From Paulinella micropora (Eukaryota > Cercozoa > Imbricatea > Euglyphida), in the NCBI GenBank assembly GCA_009731375.1, contig BJOX01000013.1:1124589-1188588 (forward strand): a stretch of DNA of 64,000 nt. Reading direction: 5' to 3'. Below are positions 29,723-39,186 of the stretch, piece by piece; within the stretch, counting starts at the first letter, position 1, and every line of letters starts with the position of its first letter. The notes below the pieces were generated by a model. The model had not been told where the DNA came from. It saw only the letters and a program-made list of their open reading frames with translations, and ran no database searches. The translations under genes were made by a program, and so were the position numbers.

Positions 29723-29856
29723 GAATTTCACTTCGTGCTGTCGCACTCTCGCTTATTCTCAAACATTGTCTCCCATTTTAATTTTTTGTCGGTTTTCGAT
29801 GTTTATCAACAAACGAGAATGAGCGAAGCGAATGAAAGTGCAGTTGATAAATATCA
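29714..29856. repeat. Intergenic foldback module, copy B
   Basis: Paralogue of 27721-27885, without the 20-bp palindrome. It sits between convergent ORF ends (29722 plus, 29854 minus). Both copies therefore cover gene 3' ends, which suits a transcription-termination or RNA-end function, though a small mobile unit is equally possible. Confidence 0.75.
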
Positions 29857-30204
29857 TTTCTTTGAAGAAGGTGATGGAAGGCATATCCCAATCAAAAGTG
29901 TTAAAATACCGACATAAGTATTAGCAACCTCGCACGGCAAGTTCTTTTCAGATAGCCTTACGATACAAAGGGTTATAATTGCTATAATGATACCCATTTG
30001 AAATAAGTATTTAATAAGTCGGCTGTCGGTTGGTCTATTTTTCATACAACAGCACGACCAGTTATCTTCCAATTCATGCTTTACTTTTTTTTCCTCAGTC
30101 TTTAGTTCTACTTCAAGAACACGGGATTTTAATTCTGGAGTTAGTTCGCCATCCATATCCATAATAGGTGGTGGTCTGTGAAGTCTAGTCGTATTATTTG
30201 ACAT
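29854..30204 (-). CDS. Two-TM conserved PLV membrane protein
   Basis: 116 residues. The N-terminal half is hydrophilic (HRPPPIMDMDGELTPELKSR), then WSCCCMKN, a first transmembrane helix (MGIIIAIITLCIVRL) and a second (VGILTLLIGICLPSPS). A short C-terminal 'hydrophobic helix, Y-V/I-G-x-L-x-x-x-x-G-x-x-x-P-S-P' protein is common in PLVs and related algal viruses; its function is unknown, perhaps membrane interaction. Its ATG overlaps the fibre stop (AAATGTCAAATAA), an 11-bp overlap suggesting co-transcription. Confidence 0.65.
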   Translation of the reverse strand: MSNNTTRLHRPPPIMDMDGELTPELKSRVLEVELKTEEKKVKHELEDNWSCCCMKNRPTDSRLIKYLFQMGIIIAIITLCIVRLSEKNLPCEVANTYVGILTLLIGICLPSPSSKK

Positions 30205-33200
30205 TTTCTCTAATTTCTTGTAGTATATTCATGAGATTTTTATTTTCTTTTTCTAATAAATCTACCCTTTCTGATAATTGTTGAACGGCCTTAATTAATG
30301 GTGCGATAAACTCTGAATAACCTATACCATAACCAACATCACCACTATCAATACATTTAACATCTTCTGGATTGATACTTACACCCTTCAATTCGTATTC
30401 CGCTCTTTGCTTTGGACACGGAACCATAATTTTTTCTTTTATAAAACCGCCAAAATCTAGCATATCCATTTCTGTTAGTATGTCTTCTAATTCCTGTGCT
30501 ATTAACCCAGTCCTACATTTCTTTTTGTCATCAATCATACGATAGCAGACTGGATTTAACTTATTAATAAAATCTAAGCCTAAACATTCCTTTATATCTT
30601 CTTTTTTTCTCCTGTCTGAATATTGAATTGGATTAGACAATACCCATAATTGTCCATCGCTCGCTTTCAAAGATATTAAAACAGTATTTGAATTATTCTC
30701 CCATATGAACCCACTCGTTGAAGAACCATTCACTCTAAATCTAATAGAATAAGAAGTTAATCCTCCGCCTACTCCTCCCGCTGGTGCTGTTCCTCCACTT
30801 AATGCTTTATTCGCCCCAGACTGGCTCATATAAATCCCCCAGTTTGAATCTCCAATGTCCCACATAAATATTCCTCTCGCATTCGTCCCGTCTGTTTGTC
30901 CTTGAATTGCTATTTTTGCCCCATTAGTTGATGCTGATGCCGTTGTTAGCACCCCAGAATATGTAATCCCCGCACTCGCCGTTATTAATCCTTTTGTCCA
31001 TAAAGTTCCATTTGCCCCGTTTAATGACATTAACAATTGTTCGGACGAGTTCTCCCATATAAATCCGTCGGTTGAAGCATTACTTACCCTAAATCTAACG
31101 GCAAAAGAAGTGAAATCATTGCCTGCAACCGCAGACCCTCCCGCTAGACTTCTGGTATTTGTGGCTCCCCCATTTGAAGCCATATAAATGCCATAACTGG
31201 TGTTGCCAGTGTCCCACAAAAATATTCCTCTTGTATTACCTCCATTGGTATTTCCTTGTATGACTATGCTAGAGCCTCCTGTGGCTGTTAATAATCCGCT
31301 TGCGGTTAGTGTCGTCGTTGATATACCCGCGGTTGAAGTAATTGTTGTTCCCGTTATTGTCCCGCCATTTGTTATATTGTTTGAGTTCATATCTAAGGCA
31401 CCATAAAACCGCATACCGCCAGCATTGTTAAAACGGACAATGTCAGACGAAGCACTTTTATTATCCAAAAGTTTTGAAATATAAAGTCCCGCCCCTTTTA
31501 CATCAGATGCTACATTCGTGAATACATAACCTCTTTGGTTCGCGGTTCCACTTGTAGCAGTATTTAGAGTAAATAAGAAATACTGATAATCACCTGATGT
31601 CTGTGAAAAGAATATATCTCCTCCATTTTGGTTTAATATCCTGGCCCCATTATATGTTATATTTCCACCATTAGTGATAGTTTGATTATTAAAATCTGCA
31701 TTGTTCGTTAAAGTTAGATATTTTATCACAGTGCTCGCCCCATTAAATGTTTTGCTTCCTGTTATGGTTTGGTCTGTTGATAGTTATAAATTTTGCCCGT
31801 CCAATGTGTCCGCATACCCTTTTGTCGCTCCGTCTGTTGATATTTTGCTACTATTACAATCTAGCCCCGAAGCATTTACCCAACCGACAATCGTCCCATC
31901 AATAATAAAACTTATTTTTTTCGCAGAAATTTCAAAGTTGTAATATGTCGCTGTTTTCATATCCAAACTAGCAATTGACCCGATATTGGCTGTGGAGTTA
32001 AAAACCACGAATGTTCCTTTTGTTGTCGCATTCGTTGAATTTCCTTTTATTTCAAGACCACTGCTATATGTCTTAATTCCTGCTATGGTTTGGTTTCCTG
32101 TTAGTTTCACATTTTGCCTGTCTAATGTATCCACATAACTTTTATTTGCTCCGTCCGTTGTTGCTGATGGTGTGGCTAAGTTTGTTATTTTGTTATTATT
32201 CAAAGATAGTGTAGTGCCAGATGTGGTTATAATTACATTATTACCCGAATATAACTCAACATACGAACCAGTTATTTGTATCGGATACCAAGTCGCAGTT
32301 GCTGTCTTTTGTGCGGCAATCATTCCTATTTTTGTATCAAAGGCTATGCCGATGCCGTCAAAAGTAGTTGGATTTGACGAACCACTTACTTCTAAAGTTG
32401 AAGTAAATTTTTTATTCCCTGCTATGGTTTGGTCTCCTGTTAGTTTAACGACAGAAGTGTCAAGAGTAGAAACATCCACACCATCAACAAGATTAACATT
32501 TGTTATGCTTTGACTTTTCATATCAATCCCCGCACTAGCATTTATTATGTTGCTGAATGTTTTGGTTCCTGCTATGGTTTGGTCTCCTGTTAGTTTAACG
32601 ACAGAAGTATCAAGGGTAGAAACATCAATACCATCAACATTACCAACATTTGTAATAGCAAAACCACCCATATTTAAACTACCCGTCATAGCCGTTGTGC
32701 CGTCCTTTGCTAGTTTCGTATCGGTATATGCTTTTGTTGAAGCATCGCCGTCATAGAATGGCGCGGGCAGTCCGCTGATTGCTGTCGTGCTGTTAAAATT
32801 TAAAACATTATTCGTCAATGTCATTCCACCCCCTGTTGTTGGAGCAAAAAGTATGGACGAGCCTACAAAAGATAATGGATAGCCCGTTGCGCCGCCTGCC
32901 TCCGACGAATAGATAGAGCCCATATTATTGTTGTAATTGAAGAATAATTTGCCTGTGTTTGATGGATTTGAGTCTTTTACACCCACATGTGTAGTAAATG
33001 GTTTATTCCCTGTTATTGTTTGGTCTCCCGTTAGTTTAACGACAGAAGTATCAAGAGCCGAAACATCAACACCATCAACATTACCGACATTTGCTACATT
33101 AAAACCCCCCATATTCAAATCTCCAAACATTATAGTGAGGCCATCCAATCTAAGAAAAGGTGAGTTTGTATTGCGCCATTGTCCTGTGCTATAAATGAGT

Positions 33201-33445
33201 AGTTGGTTATTTGTTGGTGTGCCTGTAATCAAAACATCGCTGTGTGTATTAATTGAGCCATCCGCGGACACTTTATCATTATTGTCTTCGTGCTCTGATA
33301 TCCAAGTATCAACATCTTTGGTATTTAGTAAATTAACTCCCGTTATATTCAAATTACCACCCATACTAATGTTGCCGAATTCATCCACATTTATTGGAAA
33401 TGTTTTATTTACCCAGTTTATTGAGTTATATGTTAGATAACTATT
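30194..33445 (-). CDS. Long fibre protein with C-terminal S74 intramolecular chaperone, 5' end in gap, one in-frame stop
   Basis: About 1083 codons are visible; the N-terminus lies in the 33446-34138 gap. The shaft has repeated units of the type VKLTGDQTI-[AT]-G-x-K-x-F (near 31770, 32090, 32430, 32580 and 33010) joined by NMGG, NVGNVDGVDVS and AYTDTK segments. Two later copies of a GNTNGGNTRGIFLWDTGN-like module follow. The C-terminal domain, YSDRRKKEDIKECLGLDF then LNPVCYRM, carries the S-D-x-R-x-K-x-x-I signature of peptidase S74, which self-cleaves after helping phage fibres trimerise. A TAA at 31784-31786 interrupts the frame inside a repeat; the next part (31729 down) is in the same frame. 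Likely host-attachment fibre. Confidence 0.8.
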
Positions 33446-34138
33446 NNNNNNNNNNNNNNNNNNNNNNNNNNNNNNNNNNNNNNNNNNNNNNNNNNNNNNN
33501 NNNNNNNNNNNNNNNNNNNNNNNNNNNNNNNNNNNNNNNNNNNNNNNNNNNNNNNNNNNNNNNNNNNNNNNNNNNNNNNNNNNNNNNNNNNNNNNNNNNN
33601 NNNNNNNNNNNNNNNNNNNNNNNNNNNNNNNNNNNNNNNNNNNNNNNNNNNNNNNNNNNNNNNNNNNNNNNNNNNNNNNNNNNNNNNNNNNNNNNNNNNN
33701 NNNNNNNNNNNNNNNNNNNNNNNNNNNNNNNNNNNNNNNNNNNNNNNNNNNNNNNNNNNNNNNNNNNNNNNNNNNNNNNNNNNNNNNNNNNNNNNNNNNN
33801 NNNNNNNNNNNNNNNNNNNNNNNNNNNNNNNNNNNNNNNNNNNNNNNNNNNNNNNNNNNNNNNNNNNNNNNNNNNNNNNNNNNNNNNNNNNNNNNNNNNN
33901 NNNNNNNNNNNNNNNNNNNNNNNNNNNNNNNNNNNNNNNNNNNNNNNNNNNNNNNNNNNNNNNNNNNNNNNNNNNNNNNNNNNNNNNNNNNNNNNNNNNN
34001 NNNNNNNNNNNNNNNNNNNNNNNNNNNNNNNNNNNNNNNNNNNNNNNNNNNNNNNNNNNNNNNNNNNNNNNNNNNNNNNNNNNNNNNNNNNNNNNNNNNN
34101 NNNNNNNNNNNNNNNNNNNNNNNNNNNNNNNNNNNNNN
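33446..34138. other. Assembly gap within the provirus
   Basis: 693 N. It hides the fibre N-terminus and the 5' part of the next plus-strand gene. Confidence 0.98.
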
Positions 34139-34585
34139 ATGGAGCATGCGAAGAAGGTTTTACAACAATACCGCACCGCCGTCAAGGAAGAAGAAACCGA
34201 TATGGAGCGAAAAATCGCAGAGATAGAAAATAAGAAACTCACCAATGACATACTTAATGAAAGAGACAATGACGAGGAGCCAGAGCAAGAAGTTAGCGAT
34301 AGCGAGGATGAAACTGACTTTACTGACATACTCGCAGAAAAGATGGTGAAAATGAAAATCAAGAGAGCGAAAGCAGAGAGTAAGAGGGCGAAGCAAAAAA
34401 AGAAACCAGTGGTTGAACATGAGGAGAGTGAAAGTAGTGAGAGTGAAAGTGAAGAAGAGATGCCAAAGCCAAAGAAAGGGAAGGGTAAAAAGTCAAATAT
34501 ATCCGTTAATGTTTATAATCAATCTGAAAAGGTAAATAAGAAAGAAAAAAATAATGATATTGAAAAATGTTTCTTAAAATTTTAA
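34139..34585 (+). CDS. Charged viral protein, possibly 5'-truncated by the gap
   Basis: 148 residues from the first base after the gap, so the ATG there may be internal. Alternating acidic (DERDNDEEPEQEVSDSEDET-like) and basic (KIKRAKAESKRAKQKKK) stretches, a Ser/Glu run, then GKGKKSNISVNVYNQSEKVN. Probably a coiled coil plus disordered tail. No family recognised. Confidence 0.45.
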   Translation: MEHAKKVLQQYRTAVKEEETDMERKIAEIENKKLTNDILNERDNDEEPEQEVSDSEDETDFTDILAEKMVKMKIKRAKAESKRAKQKKKPVVEHEESESSESESEEEMPKPKKGKGKKSNISVNVYNQSEKVNKKEKNNDIEKCFLKF

Positions 34586-34592
34586 CTATATA

Positions 34593-34679
34593 ATGCCCGA
34601 TTTAGACCATAAGCACACAATTATTAATACACAGAATGCGGATATGCAACTAGAAGAACTCCAACTGGAGAAGAAATAA
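34593..34679 (+). CDS. Short ORF upstream of the integrase, 28 aa
   Basis: MPDLDHKHTIINTQNADMQL then EELQLEKK, ending in TAA just before the integrase frame. It may be a lost N-terminal part of the integrase joined by a frameshift. It contains CTCCAACTGGAG, a shorter relative of the 20-bp palindrome, again encoding LQ. Confidence 0.3.
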   Translation: MPDLDHKHTIINTQNADMQLEELQLEKK

Positions 34680-34681
34680 TT

Positions 34682-35656
34682 TTGTTTTCGACTACTTCGA
34701 AAATAAAAAGGACAAAAGAAGAGGAGGCACTTGAAATACACCACCAAAAGAAAAACCCGAAAATATGGAATACAATATGGGTTGATAAGCCGTTAGACCA
34801 AGTTTTCTTAGACTTGGCGGATATGAGTAAGATAAAAGACAAAAAAGGAAATAAGGGTTATGCTTGGATGCTTGTTTGGATAGATTGTCATAGCAGATTT
34901 TTAATAACAAAACCATTGAAAAATAAAACCGCACAAGAAGTTTATTATGCTTTAAAATCTATACCTTATAAACCGAAGTCAATTACTACCGACAGCGGAG
35001 GAGAGTATAAAGGTGCTACTCGTGAATATTTTATTCAAAATGGAATTAAGCACGATGTGGTTGAAGTAGGAGACCACAGAGCACTTGCTGTAGTTGATAG
35101 AGTTATAAGAAGTATTAGAAGGTGGTTAGACCTTTTATTTGAAACAAATAGAAATTTTGATTGGGTAAGTTATATTCAAGATTTAGTTAATGAATATAAT
35201 CGTAAAGTTCATCGGGGAATTCAGGCCAGACCCGTGGACGTATTTGCTGGGAGAGATAAGAACAAACAAACTATAACTCGTGATAACCTTATTAATGAAT
35301 TCAATATTGGCGATAATGTCCGTAAGGAAAACAAGAGGAANNNNNNNNNNTGTAAGGAAAACAATAGGAATGTTTTTTCAAAAGGCGGTAGAGTTTGGTC
35401 AAAAACTATATACAAAGTGAAAGGGAGACGTGGTTTCAAAGTGGTGCTATCTGATAATGAATTAGTATCACCGCGAGAACTTCTAAAAACTGAATTTACT
35501 AAATCAGTAGATGATGAAGAACAAATAAAAGATAAGAAGAAAAAAATAATTAAGGAACGAAATACTAATAGATTATTAAAACGTGAAGATATTAATGAAG
35601 GTAATGTAAGAACTTCAGATAGAATAAGAAAGAAGAAACAAATATTAGATTTATAA
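34682..35656 (+). CDS. int: RVE-family (retroviral-type) integrase
   Basis: Catalytic core: VFLDLADMSK (first Asp), MLVWIDCHSRFLITKPLKNK, SITTDSGGEY (second Asp) and HRALAVVDRVIRSIRRWLD, where the third acidic residue of the D-D-E triad should be. Here it is Asp, 35 residues after the second Asp. I recall VDR in some Polinton and virophage integrases, so this need not be inactivating. The C-terminal part (NIGDNVRKENKR, gap, FSKGGRVWSKTIYKVKGRRG) is the usual SH3-like DNA-binding domain. A 10-N gap lies at 35341-35350. No ATG occurs in frame before residue about 47; the frame opens with TTG 34682. The true start is therefore unclear, possibly frameshifted from the short ORF at 34593. It inserts the linear element and makes the 6-bp target copies. 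Confidence 0.85.
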   Translation: MFSTTSKIKRTKEEEALEIHHQKKNPKIWNTIWVDKPLDQVFLDLADMSKIKDKKGNKGYAWMLVWIDCHSRFLITKPLKNKTAQEVYYALKSIPYKPKSITTDSGGEYKGATREYFIQNGIKHDVVEVGDHRALAVVDRVIRSIRRWLDLLFETNRNFDWVSYIQDLVNEYNRKVHRGIQARPVDVFAGRDKNKQTITRDNLINEFNIGDNVRKENKRXXXXCKENNRNVFSKGGRVWSKTIYKVKGRRGFKVVLSDNELVSPRELLKTEFTKSVDDEEQIKDKKKKIIKERNTNRLLKREDINEGNVRTSDRIRKKKQILDL

Positions 35657-36325
35657 ATTAAATACATTTAATCCAATCAGGTTATCAAAATGTTTAGCAG
35701 TGGTTATATGTCTAATTCTATGAGATGTATTATACCCTCCTCCACATACACAATTGATTTTTTTGTTTTTATCTTCTTTCAATTTTTCCATGTTGGTCTC
35801 TCTATATGTTTTTGAATATTCTTTGTTATATTTTTTTAAGTATTCTTTTCTTCTTTCCGATACATATTTCTTTTTATTTGTGTCTGTGTTTTCTTCTCTG
35901 TATTGCTTACACCTCTCTTTAACTTTTTCTTCTATTATCTTATATTTATCTTTGTTTTCGTTGTAATATTCTTGATTTTTTTGTTTAAGTCTTTCTTTAT
36001 TATCTTCTTCCCATTCTTTAATAGTTCGTCCTGCGATATATTTATTAACACAATTTTCATTTTCTCTAATTATTTCTCCTTCTCTCCTATTTAGTTCCAT
36101 TTTGTTATTACATTTGTATTCTTCTATTAATTCAATGTAGTTATCGTCGTGTTTTAGAATATCAAAAGAAGTTATATAATAAGTCTTTCCATTTTTCCAC
36201 CTCTTGAAATCCCTCCTATGAGCATATAATCTTTTATGAAGTGGGTTTATAGTAGAACCTATATATATTTGGTCGGTCTGGTGTGAGCGGATAGCATAAA
36301 TCTTTCCTTGCTTGTAGTCTGGCAT
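35651..36325 (-). CDS. GIY-YIG endonuclease with C-terminal zinc-finger-like tail
   Basis: 224 residues. Catalytic domain: GKIYAIRSHQTDQIYIGSTI, LHKRLYAHRRDF and, for the metal-binding Glu, the helix MELNRREGEIIRE. The middle is a Lys/Glu/Tyr/Asn-rich helix with repeats such as EYYNENKDKYKI. The end, NCVCGGGYNTSHRIRHITTA then KHF, is a Cys2-His2-like motif also seen in the small protein at 16318. Such nucleases in giant viruses, PLVs and virophages may act in homing, recombination or repair. Overlaps the integrase stop by 6 bp, tail to tail. Confidence 0.85.
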   Translation of the reverse strand: MPDYKQGKIYAIRSHQTDQIYIGSTINPLHKRLYAHRRDFKRWKNGKTYYITSFDILKHDDNYIELIEEYKCNNKMELNRREGEIIRENENCVNKYIAGRTIKEWEEDNKERLKQKNQEYYNENKDKYKIIEEKVKERCKQYREENTDTNKKKYVSERRKEYLKKYNKEYSKTYRETNMEKLKEDKNKKINCVCGGGYNTSHRIRHITTAKHFDNLIGLNVFNL

Positions 36326-36360
36326 TGTCTTTTTATGTCTTATTCTGTCTTTATCCTTAA

Positions 36361-36603
36361 ATGAAAATCATTAGTTTTTTTTTGGTGGTGCGGAGTATTT
36401 TAAGCGAATTCACACGGGAAAAAGTGGCAAGAATTGAAAATGGATGGAAAAAATTTAGCCGTAAAGGAAAAGTGGTAATACTTGATGGATTTTTCCAAAC
36501 CGGAGACGGGAAAGGTGAGGCGAAAAAGCCCACTAGACGAAATTCGTCGTGGACAACTTTTCGCTTTTTAAGTGTGCGGTATAGGATAGATTTGTGCTCA
36601 TAA
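36361..36603 (+). CDS. Doubtful small ORF
   Basis: 80 residues (MKIISFFLVVRSILSEFTRE ...). No motif; an open frame of the same size exists on the opposite strand. The interval includes a small hairpin, GACGAA-a-TTCGTC, near 36537. It may be regulatory, not coding. Confidence 0.2.
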   Translation: MKIISFFLVVRSILSEFTREKVARIENGWKKFSRKGKVVILDGFFQTGDGKGEAKKPTRRNSSWTTFRFLSVRYRIDLCS

Positions 36604-36624
36604 TACACATAAATAAGAACACAA

Positions 36625-37099
36625 ATGAGTGACGAGAGCGATAATAGTGATAATGATTATGCTGATAGAGAAGAAAACAATAAATGGATAGAGAAATTAA
36701 GAGATAAGCCACGTAATGAATTAGTAAAAAGTAAGACATATAATGATGCAAGAATGGATAATATACTAAGCAAACTTGACCGCAATCAACAGGAGCGAAT
36801 GGAATTAGAGAAACAAAAGAAAGAATGTGAAAATAAGGCGAGTGCTATTGATGAATTACTTGGCCAACGTAATGATGAAGTAGCACGAAAAGAAAAAATA
36901 GAACAACTGAAAAGAGAGAAAAAAAAGAGAAGAAAAAAAGAAAAAACAATTACGTCTACTTGAGCATTGGTTGTGTGCGGAAGAACAGCCAATGGGTGTA
37001 GAAGACGAAATACGTGCTCGTAAAATGATTGATGGAGGAAAAACTTCATTTGAAATCATTCAAGAGTATGAAGCCTACAAAAGGCGACGAATTTCCTAA
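36625..37099 (+). CDS. Charged viral protein with late frameshift
   Basis: Starts MSDESDNSDNDYADREENNK; a helical, charged body follows (NILSKLDRNQQERMELEKQK, then a KREKKKRRKKEK basic run). The frame ends at 36963. The adjacent frame continues at once as LRLLEHWLCAEEQPMGVEDE and ends RARKMIDGGKTSFEIIQEYE plus AYKRRRIS at TAA 37097-37099. The shift lies in A-rich DNA near 36930-36950, so a homopolymer error is plausible. No family recognised. Preceded by GTATAGGATAG and ATACACATAAATAAGAACACAA. Confidence 0.55.
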
Positions 37100-37190
37100 T
37101 TAGAATTTTAGTCAACCTACAAATATGTGTTGAAACTATTAGTTTTTATTATACCTGTTTAGTGGTGTTGGTTTCCACATTAAAAAGACC

Positions 37191-37241
37191 CTACCACACC
37201 AACTGCATGTGTGGTAGAAATGTTAAATATGCTGGCATATT
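37191..37241. promoter_or_regulatory. Two adjacent hairpins near the right terminus
   Basis: CTACCACAC (37191-37199) pairs with GTGTGGTAG (37209-37217). AATATGC (37226-37232) pairs with GCATATT (37235-37241). Both are perfect. They lie between the last gene and the right terminal repeat and could end transcription or assist replication; function is unknown. Confidence 0.5.
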
Positions 37242-37297
37242 CAACATAGCATCCTTGGACTGCTCGCAAGAAAATCTACTTCGAAGGTAATACATAT

Positions 37298-37444
37298 TTT
37301 TTCTGTTGCTTGTGGTTGTCGTTTTGAGTGCTTTTGGCCTTCTGTATTGATTACCTGTGTGATATATCTAGAAGCCTTAATCGCAGTTCATGTCGTGAAT
37401 TTGAGGCACGAAAATTCATGACACGAACTGCGGTATCATCTACT
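37298..37444 (-). repeat. Right terminal inverted repeat of the provirus
   Basis: Reverse complement of 16128-16274 with scattered mismatches, ending ...GGTATCATCTACT. It carries the same internal hairpin (about 37382-37432). The inner boundary is set where alignment with the left copy fades after AGCAACAGAAAAA. Confidence 0.92.
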
Positions 37445-37450
37445 TATCAA
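37445..37450 (+). repeat. Target-site duplication TATCAA (right)
   Basis: Matches 16122-16127; followed by the resumed TATCAACC/TATCTATC host array. Confidence 0.75.
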
Positions 37451-37741
37451 CCTATCTATCAACCTATCAACCTATCGAACTATGATAAGCGATTTATCTT
37501 TTTATCAATCGATCGCCGATAGCCCGATGAATCAATCAATCAATCGATCAATCAATCGATCAATCGAATCAATCAATCGAATCAATCAATCGAATCAATC
37601 GAATCAATCAATCAATCAATCAATCAATAATCAGTCAATCGAATCAATCAGTCAATCAATCGAATCAATCCATCAATCAATCAATCGAATCAATCAATCA
37701 ATCAATCAATCAATCAGTCAATCAATCAATCACTCATCTAG
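37451..37741. repeat. Host intron arrays (TATCAACC)n and (AATC)n
   Basis: Continuation of the target intron: TATCAACC units, then AATCAATCGAATC arrays to the acceptor at 37740-37741. Confidence 0.9.
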
Positions 37742-37935
37742 GGCTTCCTGTTCAACACGGAGAAGTACTACGGGGCGTGGCAGAGCTTCATCGTGTTGGG
37801 ATACTACGACGGGAAGACGTCCACCGTGGACCTGGCCGACCCTGTCATCGGCAAGCAGTTCATCCAGCTACACAACGACATCGACCAGCTGCCGCTGATG
37901 GCAAAGAGCTTGTTTCCCATGATGCAGACATCCTA
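37742..37935 (+). CDS. Exon of the Patched/NPC1-like gene, directly downstream of the provirus
   Basis: After catctag the frame reads GFLFNTEKYYGAWQSFIVLG, YYDGKTSTVDLADP and LPLMAKSLFPMMQTS before gtatgt. 'F-x-x-x-E-K-Y-Y' after 'V-P-E-D-x-Y' (exon 15834-15914) is the expected order in the second Patched-type ectodomain. This shows that the two exons belong to one gene split by the provirus-bearing intron. Confidence 0.8.
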
Positions 37936-37967
37936 GTATGTATATGTATATGTATATGTATATATGC

Positions 37968-38058
<91 letters not shown>

Positions 38059-38074
38059 CATGTATATGTATATA

Positions 38075-38145
<71 letters not shown>

Positions 38146-38153
38146 GTATATGA

Positions 38154-38192
<39 letters not shown>

Positions 38193-38194
38193 CA

Positions 38195-38279
<85 letters not shown>

Positions 38280-38298
38280 GTATATGTATATGTATATG

Positions 38299-38336
<38 letters not shown>

Positions 38337-38343
38337 ATATATG

Positions 38344-38425
<82 letters not shown>
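37936..38425. repeat. (GTATAT)n hexanucleotide intron array
   Basis: Pure GTATAT array with rare changes. A partial copy of the preceding exon end (GATCGCCAAGAGCCTGTTGCCCATGATGCTCACATCCTG) follows at 38426-38464. Confidence 0.9.
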
Positions 38426-38464
38426 ATCGCCAAGAGCCTGTTGCCCATGATGCTCACATCCTGG

Positions 38465-38760
<296 letters not shown>

Positions 38761-38988
38761 AGTCAAAAGGTAGCTACAGCATGCATTATCAGGCTCAGTA
38801 TATTCGAACCATTCTATGCTTCCTTTTCATCTCTACAAAAAGCAAGCGTTCTTTGTTATCAAAAGTCATTTAGTAATAATAATATTAATAATGATAACAA
38901 TAATAATAAATAAATAAAAATTATTATAAAAAATATTTAAAAAAAATATAAAAAAAAACCATCCTATGCTTGCCGTAGGTATCCCAGC

Positions 38989-39060
38989 TTTTTGCAGTAC
39001 ATCCACACCCCTGCCGCCATCGCGGACGCTGCTAACAGCTACGCCTTGATGAACGGCCCG
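38989..39060 (+). CDS. Exon of the Patched/NPC1-like gene, second ectodomain
   Basis: Between ccgtag and gtaact: YPSFLQYIHTPAAIADAANS then YALMNGP. An almost complete second copy lies at 39187-39250 (HTPAAITAAANSYALMNSP) with its own donor, separated by (CTAT)n. It may be an alternative or dead exon. Confidence 0.65.
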
Positions 39061-39130
39061 GTAACTATCCAATCTACATATCTGTCTACCTGTCTATCTA
39101 ATCATCTATCCATCAACTCAATCTGTATAC

Positions 39131-39186
<56 letters not shown>

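Larger units (their letters stand above)
16128..37444. mobile_element. Polinton/Maverick-like provirus (polinton-like virus), 21,317 bp
   Basis: The element is bounded by 147-bp terminal inverted repeats and TATCAA target copies. It encodes a protein-primed type B DNA polymerase, an RVE-family integrase, double-jelly-roll major capsid and penton-like minor capsid proteins, an adenovirus-type protease and an FtsK/HerA packaging ATPase. Accessory genes include a GIY-YIG nuclease, an S74-tipped fibre and a two-TM protein. That set (polymerase, integrase, protease, ATPase, capsid pair) is the known Polinton core. Base composition is AT-rich and genes are nearly contiguous, unlike the host. It sits in an intron of the Patched-like gene between the exons ending at 15914 and beginning at 37742. 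Several genes carry a stop or frameshift and five N gaps interrupt it, so whether it can still be active is undecided. Confidence 0.93.

Noticed and set aside
31199-33440. Plus-strand frames opposite the fibre gene (Val/Pro/Ser-rich)
   Set aside because: They mirror the repeated fibre units on the other strand and have no features of their own.
34682-34820. TTG as a genuine start codon of the integrase
   Set aside because: Possible but not supported; eukaryotic viruses rarely start at TTG and a frameshift from the 34593 ORF is an equally simple explanation.
37191-37241. Rho-independent-type terminators at the hairpins
   Set aside because: No U-tract follows either stem and the host is eukaryotic; kept only as structured DNA.
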